DNA of 49,399 bases. Source: Bacteroidota bacterium (lineage in GTDB: Bacteria; Bacteroidota; Bacteroidia; B-17B0; Aurantibacillaceae). Below the pieces are notes generated by a model, which searched no databases, was not told the origin of the DNA, and was given only the letters and a program-made list of their open reading frames with translations. The number at the start of each line of letters is the position of its first letter. Position 1 is the first letter of the stretch. This document shows, in pieces, positions 1 through 5,670 of this stretch. Where the stretch lies: positions 1-49,399 of the forward strand of contig CAUJCR010000050.1 in assembly GCA_963169355.1 (NCBI GenBank). The letters run 5' to 3'. The translations under genes and the position numbers were made by a program.

Positions 1-1
1 C

Positions 2-1099
2 TTAGATGTAAACGAAGTAGAATTTATTGGAAACGCTGGCTTAAACCCAAGCCAAGCCCAACGCGTGTTAGGAAAAAAACAATACGAACTAAGCAACCAT
101 TTAGGGAATGTACTTACTGTTATTACCGACCGCAAAATACCCGTAGATGCTAATAACGATTTTATTACCGATTACTACCTACCCGATGTGATAAGCTCAA
201 CGGATTATTACGCCTTTGGTGCGCCTATGCCGGGGAGGACGTTTAACTCGAATCAATATAGATTTGGGTTTAATGGGAAAGAGAATGATAACGAGGTAAA
301 GGGAACAGGAAACCAACAAGATTATGGGATGAGAGTATACGACCCTCGTATTGGTAAGTTCTTGAGCGTTGACCCATTATTTAAAGATTTTGCATGGAAT
401 AGTACTTATGCTTTTGCGGAAAATGACGTGATTAGAAGTATAGATTTAGATGGTGCTGAAAAGAATTTTGTTGTGCAGTATAAAGATAAATCGGGTGCAA
501 TGCTATGGCACACTGTACCATATTCTAAAATTCATCCAGGTGTGCAAAATGGCCCTTTAGGTAAGGGCGATTATGTTTATGCTAAAGACCCAAAAACGGG
601 TCAATTTTCGGGCAACTACGTAAAAACGTATAAAGAAGCTAATCCAATTAGAGCTACTTTGCAAGATGCCGACCATCGTTATGAAGATAAACAAGGATTT
701 AAAACACTAGGCAATGATATAAAGGACGGCGGTAAAGCATTAGGTAAAGCAAGTACATATGTTAAAGGTGCCGGTGTTGTTATTACATTGAGTAGCGTAG
801 TATTAGGACCAGAAGTTATACCACTTGGAGTAGCAACTTATAATGTTGGTGGTAGAATGGAGGATGTATCGGCCGTTATTGCAATTTCTTCAGCTGCTGC
901 TGAAGGTGACGTTTCAGGTACTCTAACTGAAGGGACAAAATTTGTGGCTGGTAAGGCTGTAGGTGGGGCTGTTAAAGGTACTAATACCAGTAATGGAAAT
1001 AAAGTGATTATAGATTATGTAGGAGGAAAGGGAGTTGATGCTCTTGCTCCAAGCGAAGATGCGACAAAAAAACCAGAGATTAAAACTGAACCAAAATAA
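2..1099 (+). CDS. RHS repeat-associated core protein, C-terminal end (5' partial)
   Basis: The frame is already open at the window start, so this is the 3' end of a much longer gene; the GTG at 65 is not the real start. The N-terminal ~110 visible residues are the end of an RHS/YD core: ELSNHLGNVL, then SSTDYYAFGAPMPGR, then YDPRIGKFLSVDPL. This is the signature that closes the RHS shell in Bacteroidota. Everything after SIDLDGAEK is the variable C-terminal tip, which in polymorphic toxin systems is the effector. This tip has no motif I recognise. Its central part is rich in Gly, Ala and Val (a hydrophobic stretch around STYVKGAGVVITLSSVVLG), followed by a charged, Lys/Pro-rich tail. A membrane-active or membrane-docked toxin is possible but is inference. 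The stop overlaps the ATG of the next small gene (TAATG), as expected for a toxin/immunity pair. Confidence 0.85.
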   Translation, partial: LDVNEVEFIGNAGLNPSQAQRVLGKKQYELSNHLGNVLTVITDRKIPVDANNDFITDYYLPDVISSTDYYAFGAPMPGRTFNSNQYRFGFNGKENDNEVKGTGNQQDYGMRVYDPRIGKFLSVDPLFKDFAWNSTYAFAENDVIRSIDLDGAEKNFVVQYKDKSGAMLWHTVPYSKIHPGVQNGPLGKGDYVYAKDPKTGQFSGNYVKTYKEANPIRATLQDADHRYEDKQGFKTLGNDIKDGGKALGKASTYVKGAGVVITLSSVVLGPEVIPLGVATYNVGGRMEDVSAVIAISSAAAEGDVSGTLTEGTKFVAGKAVGGAVKGTNTSNGNKVIIDYVGGKGVDALAPSEDATKKPEIKTEPK

Positions 1100-1293
1100 T
1101 GTTAATATTAAGACATATAACTTTAGGCATTACATTAATACTTATTGGTATTGGAATTATTAGATTTATGATTAAAAACCCCGATTTTTTTGGAATATTG
1201 ACATACCACCGCTTTGGTAGTTATTTATTCGGAGGTTGTTTGATTTTTATCGGTATTTTAGAATTTTTTGGTTGTATAAATTGGCATTGGTAA
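1099..1293 (+). CDS. small two-helix membrane protein, candidate immunity protein of the RHS toxin
   Basis: This 64-residue protein starts inside the stop codon of the RHS gene (TAATG), so translation is probably coupled. It is almost entirely hydrophobic: one predicted membrane helix at about residues 4-25 (HITLGITLILIGIGIIRF) and a second at about 42-60 (YLFGGCLIFIGILEFFG), joined by a short polar loop. I recognise no family. Position and coupling are what is expected of an immunity gene directly 3' of a polymorphic toxin. An integral membrane immunity protein would fit a toxin acting at or through the inner membrane. The immunity role is inferred from context only. Confidence 0.6.
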   Translation: MLILRHITLGITLILIGIGIIRFMIKNPDFFGILTYHRFGSYLFGGCLIFIGILEFFGCINWHW

Positions 1294-1308
1294 CCCCACT
1301 CCGTTATA

Positions 1309-1596
1309 GATGAATATCAAACAGATTTGTTAAGCTCAACTGACTATTACTGTTTTGGCATGCCAATGCCAGGGAGAAATTGGACGACTTCTGATTATAG
1401 ATACGGGATGAATGGGATGGAGAAAGATGACGAGATCATAGGCTCCGGAAATATGTATACTACAGAGTTTAGAGAAAATGATACAAGGTTAGGTAGATGG
1501 TGGAGCGTTGATCCGTTGGCATCAGATTACCCCGCTCCGCTGGATTTGCAATCCTGCGGCATAAAAAACAAAACCCCAGTTGTTGCGGACTTGTAG
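1309..1596 (+). pseudogene. RHS core remnant (displaced toxin tip, truncated)
   Basis: In-frame homology to the end of the RHS core begins at about 1309 (DEYQTDLLSSTDYY) and runs through FGMPMPGR and RLGRWWSVDPLASDYP. It parallels the intact gene upstream (SSTDYYAFGAPMPGR, RIGKFLSVDPL). There is no upstream RHS shell: the frame is closed by the stop of the preceding small gene at 1291. Homology ends abruptly near 1530, where a GC-richer hairpin repeat begins; the last ~20 residues are translated repeat. The arrangement resembles an orphan C-terminal tip stored behind a full-length RHS gene, as known for rhs/CDI loci, but here the toxin part is gone. It is unlikely to make a functional protein. 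Confidence 0.7.
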
Positions 1597-1690
1597 TCCG
1601 TGCCCGCTCGCTCGGATATGAAGCGTTGTAAGTGTGTGAGGTAACCCCGCTCGCGCGGATATGAAGGGTAGTATTGTGTGTGAGGTATCC
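1542..1690. repeat. cluster of small hairpins and a degenerate 43-bp tandem repeat
   Basis: Two small palindromes with similar cores sit here: GGATT-TGC-AATCC at 1542-1554 and CGGAC-TTGTA-GTCCG at 1586-1600. They are followed by two imperfect tandem copies of a ~43-bp unit (about 1604-1646 and 1647-1690). The copies share CGCTCG, GGATATGAAG and GTGTGTGAGG in the same order. The block is visibly richer in G and C than its surroundings and interrupts the RHS remnant. It looks like a non-coding dispersed repeat of the REP/MITE kind; no mobility gene is present. Confidence 0.6.
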
Positions 1691-1716
1691 GTGCCTTGTA
1701 TATAAATTATCTTACT

Positions 1717-1789
1717 TTCTTTTGTCTTGATACAAAAGAAACAAAAGTTCAAGTTCTTTATAAAACTTTTTGTCTTGATACAAAAAGTT
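1717..1789. repeat. two tandem hairpins with identical loop CTTGAT
   Basis: TTCTTTTGT-CTTGAT-ACAAAAGAA (1717-1740, 9-bp stem) is followed by AACTTTTTGT-CTTGAT-ACAAAAAGTT (1764-1789, 10-bp stem). The stems differ but the hexanucleotide loop is the same, and both are followed by a partial third copy of the right arm (ACAAAAG, ACAAAAA). Conserved loop with compensatory stem differences suggests selection on, or copying of, a structured element rather than chance. Confidence 0.7.
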
Positions 1790-1873
1790 ACAAAAAAATC
1801 AAGGCCTACAACCCAAAATATGTACTAGATAATCTATTCCGCCTCTAAATTTCTTCAAAACAGAACGCTTCGC

Positions 1874-1923
1874 CACTTTTTCTCTTTCAACATAGTGCGT
1901 ACTATGCTTCAATCGTAAAAGTG
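1874..1923. repeat. nested inverted repeat
   Basis: Outer arms CACTTTT (1874-1880) and AAAAGTG (1917-1923) enclose a smaller palindrome CATAGT-GCGT-ACTATG (1891-1906). No gene is attached on either side and no T-tract follows, so a terminator role is not evident. Confidence 0.4.
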
Positions 1924-2285
1924 TCTGTTTTATTGAACTTTCGATGCTCATAACGATTTCTAATACATAATTTGGGTTTTTAAAATCTTGCTAAAATCAT
2001 CGTGGTATCAAGCCGATTCTTTGAAAGCGCTTCGCGAACAGCCCGAACAATCTTCGCACATTCCAACACATTTGATAATATTTGATTTTTACGTGAAATT
2101 TTAAAATGCCCTTGTGCTAACCGGAATAGCATAGCGTATAACCCAACACGCAGGCTTTTGAGTGCGAGGACTTTTATTTTTCGCAGATATAGCCGTGAGA
2201 AAATCGAAGGGCGAGCACGAGCGCTTCGTGGGATTTTTGAATCGGCGGTTTTGTTTGGTGGAGAAAAGTGCGCAGAAAACAAAAA

Positions 2286-2457
2286 TATCCTTCCGAAAAA
2301 TAAAACGGTTTTGGATACTTTTGTCGCCAAAAGTATCGTAAAAAATTCTTTTGTAACTTTTCTTTGGATAAGCAAAGAAATTTAGGAAGAGTAAAATAAT
2401 ATCCTTCCGAAAAATAAAACGGTTTTTGATACTTTTGTCGCCAAAAGTATCGTAAAA
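2286..2457. repeat. 58-bp direct repeat (two copies, period 114), each with a 10-bp-stem hairpin
   Basis: Positions 2286-2343 and 2400-2457 are the same sequence with a single mismatch, beginning TATCCTTCCG and ending GTATCGTAAAA. Each copy contains the perfect hairpin GATACTTTTG-TCGC-CAAAAGTATC (2314-2337 and 2428-2451). The 56 bp between the copies include CTTTTGTAACTTTTC and CAAAGAAA, similar in style to the hairpins at 1717-1789. The near identity implies recent duplication or gene-conversion-like maintenance. Two copies without a regular spacer array do not make a CRISPR. Confidence 0.8.
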
Positions 2458-2520
2458 GAAATTCTCTTAATTTATTTTGCCTTGAAATAAAAACTACAGA
2501 AAAATTATTGCAATTATCAG

Positions 2521-2607
2521 CGGTGAGGGTGGGATTCGAACCCACGATACGGTTGCCCGTATACAAACTTTCCAGGCTTGCTCTTTCGACCACTCAGACA
2601 CCTCACC
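2521..2607 (-). tRNA. tRNA-Ser (anticodon GGA)
   Basis: On the minus strand the acceptor stem GGTGAGG (2607-2601) pairs with CCTCACC, followed by discriminator G at 2521. The anticodon arm is CAAGC-CTGGAAA-GTTTG, giving anticodon GGA (serine, UCC/UCU codons). A long variable arm (ATACGG-GCAA-CCGTAT) marks it as a class II tRNA, and the T arm is GTGGG-TTCGAAT-CCCAC. CCA is not encoded. It sits between the repeat-dense island edge and housekeeping genes; tRNA genes are common integration sites, but I see no attachment-site duplication or integrase here. Confidence 0.95.
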
Positions 2608-2650
2608 AGTTTTAAAAAAGAGTGCAAATTTAAAATAAAATATGGCATAT

Positions 2651-2680
2651 TTCACTACTCCACTTTAATTCTTATCTTTG
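2651..2680 (+). promoter_or_regulatory. predicted promoter of the membrane TPR gene
   Basis: A -7 box TATCTTTG at 2673-2680 matches the Bacteroidota consensus TAnnTTTG exactly. A TTC (one mismatch to TTG) lies 19 bp upstream at 2651-2653. The start codon at 2718 leaves a leader of about 30 nt. Confidence 0.55.
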
Positions 2681-2717
2681 CCGCGCTATTTTTATTAAAA
2701 TATAAAGCATATTTAAC

Positions 2718-3371
2718 ATGAAATTTCTACGATTTTACATTTTATACCGATTACAAATTATCATTGCTCTAGTAGTATTAGGTGTTTTAGCACATCTATA
2801 TTTAGACCCAGTTACTGCTTGGATTTGCTACATCTTAGCTATCTTTTCGCTTGTATTTTATTTTGGTATGGGTACCATGCGTTTGGTTCAAGAGGCTGTA
2901 ACCGAAGGTGATGTAGATAAAGCCATGATGTACTTAAATAAAATAAAATTTCCACGTTTATTATATAAACCCATTCGTTCGGGCTATTATATGTTACAAA
3001 GTAATTTATCTATGGCATCTAACGATTTGAATAAAGCCGAAGAAAGTATCCGTAAGAGTTTAAAAATTAAATCGAAGATAGTGGGCGACATGGAAGGTGC
3101 TAACTTAATGCAACTTGGTTTTATTGAACTTAAAAAAGGAAACACCAAGCAAGCTCGCACACATTTAATGGAAGCTATAAAAGCGGGTATTCCCGATAAA
3201 GATAGTTTAGCTGCTACACATTTGCAGTTGTGTAATATTGAGGCGCAACGTATGCAATATAAAATTGCGAAACAACATTTTAAAAAAGCAAAAGATTTAA
3301 AACCTAAGAATGAGGAAATTGTTTCTCAGCTTAAATCGTTAGAAAAACAAATTGCCAGAATGCCTGGTTAA
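2718..3371 (+). CDS. membrane-anchored tetratricopeptide-repeat protein
   Basis: A 217-residue protein with two closely spaced membrane helices at the N-terminus (about residues 12-28 and 32-55). A soluble helical region follows with TPR-like repeats: DVDKAMMYLNKIKF near 75, NDLNKAEESIRKSLKI near 103, GNTKQARTHLMEAIKA near 138, and MQYKIAKQHFKKAKDLKP near 174. TPR domains hold other proteins together, so this is probably an inner-membrane scaffold; the partner is unknown. The gene stands alone on the plus strand, converging on the DUF2752 gene with a 25-bp gap. I do not recognise a named family. Confidence 0.8.
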   Translation: MKFLRFYILYRLQIIIALVVLGVLAHLYLDPVTAWICYILAIFSLVFYFGMGTMRLVQEAVTEGDVDKAMMYLNKIKFPRLLYKPIRSGYYMLQSNLSMASNDLNKAEESIRKSLKIKSKIVGDMEGANLMQLGFIELKKGNTKQARTHLMEAIKAGIPDKDSLAATHLQLCNIEAQRMQYKIAKQHFKKAKDLKPKNEEIVSQLKSLEKQIARMPG

Positions 3372-3396
3372 TTGCTTAAAATGGTTTTCGTAAATT

Positions 3397-3783
3397 TTAA
3401 AGTAATAGTGGTGTAAAGGCTACTAAAAAGTGAAGTATGGTAAAAACCACTTCGGTATAAATTACCCTTTTAGAAATGAGTTTATCGGTAAAGCCTTCTA
3501 TGCAAAGTAATGTTGTTCTTAATACAAATTGTGATATAAAAAACACAAAACTAGCAAAAGCATTAGGATTATACGCAACACCTTCTTGATATTTTAAGTG
3601 CATAAAAGCCGAAAATGCCCTCGAAAAGCCACAGCTGGTACAGGCTTTTCCAGTAAGTTCTTTCACCGCACAGTTAATAGGCTGATTATTTGGATAAAAA
3701 AAATAGGAATAGCCTAAAGCTATTCCTATTAATGCTACAAAAATTAAATTTACGATATAGTAAGCATTATTTTTGGGTAACAT
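3397..3783 (-). CDS. DUF2752 family membrane protein
   Basis: This 128-residue protein has the DUF2752 hallmark: a helix near residues 10-30, then GKACTSCGFSRAF (C48, C51, G52, R55), then two further membrane helices. The Cys-x-x-Cys-Gly-x-x-Arg motif is the conserved core of the family, whose function is not established. It lies 4 nt downstream of the DUF4190 gene on the same strand, so the two are probably co-transcribed. Confidence 0.85.
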   Translation of the reverse strand: MLPKNNAYYIVNLIFVALIGIALGYSYFFYPNNQPINCAVKELTGKACTSCGFSRAFSAFMHLKYQEGVAYNPNAFASFVFFISQFVLRTTLLCIEGFTDKLISKRVIYTEVVFTILHFLVAFTPLLL

Positions 3784-3787
3784 TTAA

Positions 3788-4162
3788 TTATTGTTGTTGT
3801 AATGAATCAGCCATCTCTTGAATAGCCGATTCCATTTCCATTCTTAATTTAGCAGTATCAATATTCTCTAAAGTTTCTTTAAGCTCTTCACCTACTGCAG
3901 ATAATTTAGAATATTGCCAATACGCAATGCTAATACCAATAAGAGAGCATACTAAACCAGCAATAGCCATGCCTTTAGCAGCACCAGCTTTGTTAGCCTG
4001 AATAATACTAACTATTGATAATATTAAACCTATAACGCCTGGTATAATGGCATACATACCTAAACAAGGTACAAATGCTACTACCGCTGCTACAATACCT
4101 AGTACTAAGCCAGCAATTCCTAATCCTTTTCCTGCTTTTGAGTTTGTTGTTGTTTCTTCCAT
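3788..4162 (-). CDS. DUF4190 domain-containing membrane protein
   Basis: A 124-residue protein. Residues ~10-80 carry a DUF4190-like pattern: Gly-rich helix KGLGIAGLVLGIVAAVVAF, a short turn (PCLGMYAI), a second helix PGVIGLILSIVSII, then a KGMAIAGLVCSLIGISIAYW helix. The last ~40 residues are charged and helical (amphipathic tail KLRMEMESAIQEMADSLQQQ). Function is unknown for the family. It is the first gene of a two-gene unit with DUF2752. Confidence 0.8.
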   Translation of the reverse strand: MEETTTNSKAGKGLGIAGLVLGIVAAVVAFVPCLGMYAIIPGVIGLILSIVSIIQANKAGAAKGMAIAGLVCSLIGISIAYWQYSKLSAVGEELKETLENIDTAKLRMEMESAIQEMADSLQQQ

Positions 4163-4345
4163 AATGATTTTTTTAATGGTAATTAAATTATTGTTTAATC
4201 TAAATTAGGAATATTTTTGAAATGCAATTTCATATCACATCTGTATTTTATTAACAATTATCTACGATAAAAACACATTCATCTTCTAAACCGTTAAACT
4301 AAACGAAAATTAGTTTTCCATTTTAGTAATTGTTCAAGCAAGTGT

Positions 4346-5584
4346 CTATCTCTTATTTAAAAATTTGGCTTTTACCAGTTTATCAACACGCCACATTAAA
4401 AAGATGCAAACTAGCATAATAATTACCATAATATACCCTAGCGTATCGTAATGAATCAAAGGACTTGTTGCATCTGCTTTTATTACAATATAGCCTGCCA
4501 TCATGGCTCCTAGCCCACCTGCCAGTTGCTGTAAGGATGAATTAACGCTCATATAAGCACCTCTATCTTCTGCATTTGGTATAGCCGAGTTTAAAGCTTG
4601 CGACGGCACCATTCTGCTCATAATACCGGCAAACATTAATACATTAATTGCTACAACTTGCCACAATGGTGTAGGGCCTAAATTAGTAGCAATAATAACC
4701 ATTACAGACGCTACAATAGAACCGATAATAAAAATAGTGAGTTTATCGTATCTATCACTTAATTTACCAATCAAAGGCATTATAAAAACAGAAGCTATAC
4801 CACTGCACATAAATATAATCGGCACTTCATCAATAGAAACTTTCACATTATTAACGTAAAAATCACTACTAAATGGCGCAATCATAAATCCTCCCATTGA
4901 TAATAACATGATGGCTATAAAACCAGTTCGATAATCCTTTTTCTTTATAGTATGCCATAAATGCAAAACTGCACTTTTAGATTGTTGTATTTTTAAATGT
5001 TCATCTACCGCCTTCATTTTTATTAAAATAACAACTCCTATAATTATTGATAAACACACAATACCAATAAACGTAGAATGCCAACCCCAATGCACAGCCA
5101 TCCATAACCCTAATGGAATACCTAAAATTTGGCTCCCAGCAAAAGCCATTTGAATCAATCCCATCACTTTTCCTCGCTGTTCTAAAGCAAATAAATCGGT
5201 TACAATAGCCATGGAGATAGAACCTATAACGCCACCAAACACACCCGTAAAAATTCGGGCGGTAAGTAAAGTGGTATAACTATTGGCCAAAGCACAAAAT
5301 AAAGTGCCAATGGTAAATCCAAGATAAAAAAAGAGTAAAAGTTTTTTTCTGTCAAATTTATCGGCAAAACCTGCTGCTAAAAAACCCGACACACAAGCAC
5401 TAATAGCATACGCCGATACAACAGCGCCAAATTGCTTTGGCGTTAAGTGCATTTTCTCCATCAGAATATTACCTAATGGAGACAGTATCATAAAATCTAA
5501 TACGACCGTAAAAAAAACAAGTGCAAGAATAACAATTACAAATTTTTGATAACTGCTAAATGAATGGGCGTTATTTTGTTTCAA
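4346..5584 (-). CDS. MFS transporter
   Basis: A 412-residue protein with about 12 hydrophobic helices and the MFS motif A region after helix 2 (GFLAAGFADKFDRKK, about residues 63-77). A central cytoplasmic loop (KAVDEHLKIQQSKSAVLHLW) and a second loop-2/3-like motif in the C-half (GKLSDRYDKLT) complete the fold. It resembles drug/arabinose-efflux-type MFS permeases, but substrate cannot be read from sequence. The start is TTG at 5584: the frame upstream offers no ATG or GTG before a stop, and the first internal ATG lies inside helix 1. It follows clpC but is separated from it by a strong terminator. Confidence 0.85.
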   Translation of the reverse strand: MKQNNAHSFSSYQKFVIVILALVFFTVVLDFMILSPLGNILMEKMHLTPKQFGAVVSAYAISACVSGFLAAGFADKFDRKKLLLFFYLGFTIGTLFCALANSYTTLLTARIFTGVFGGVIGSISMAIVTDLFALEQRGKVMGLIQMAFAGSQILGIPLGLWMAVHWGWHSTFIGIVCLSIIIGVVILIKMKAVDEHLKIQQSKSAVLHLWHTIKKKDYRTGFIAIMLLSMGGFMIAPFSSDFYVNNVKVSIDEVPIIFMCSGIASVFIMPLIGKLSDRYDKLTIFIIGSIVASVMVIIATNLGPTPLWQVVAINVLMFAGIMSRMVPSQALNSAIPNAEDRGAYMSVNSSLQQLAGGLGAMMAGYIVIKADATSPLIHYDTLGYIMVIIMLVCIFLMWRVDKLVKAKFLNKR

Positions 5585-5628
5585 GATAAAAAGTGATTGT
5601 ATTTTAAATTATAAAATGTCAATTATTA

Positions 5629-5660
5629 AAAAAGGATTGTTGAGCACAACAATCCTTTTT
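5629..5660 (-). terminator. bidirectional rho-independent terminator after clpC
   Basis: A perfect 14-bp stem, AAAAAGGATTGTTG / CAACAATCCTTTTT, with loop AGCA. On the minus strand it lies 11 nt after the clpC stop and ends in a T-run, so it should end clpC transcription before the MFS gene. Confidence 0.85.
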
Positions 5661-5670
5661 AATTAGATAT

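Larger units (their letters stand above)
1597..2520. other. gene-free repeat-dense region between RHS locus and tRNA-Ser
   Basis: About 0.9 kb without a credible gene. Several frames are open on the minus strand (1980-2593), but they run through the repeats listed separately. They have no domain, contain near-duplicated segments where the DNA repeat is duplicated, and overlap the tRNA. The stretch holds hairpins at 1717-1740, 1764-1789 and 1874-1923 and a 58-bp direct repeat at 2286-2343 / 2400-2457. Between them (about 1930-2280) I see only AT-rich unique sequence with a GC-richer patch near 2190-2260. It looks like the decayed edge of an accessory island. Confidence 0.6.

Noticed and set aside
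2130..2160. Integron attC-like core (ACCCAAC / GTTGGGT)
   Set aside because: A single 7-mer match without the paired core, the expected stem or any integrase or cassette.
2158..2385. Plus-strand 75-codon frame in the repeat region
   Set aside because: It runs through the hairpin repeat, has no recognisable domain and no promoter.
2286..2457. CRISPR array
   Set aside because: Only two copies of a 58-bp unit with a long hairpin, no series of equal repeats and spacers, and no cas genes in the window.
1980..2593. Minus-strand open frames in the repeat region
   Set aside because: They translate the repeat DNA, contain duplicated segments that match the 58-bp direct repeat, and one overlaps the tRNA; no domain or coding bias supports them.
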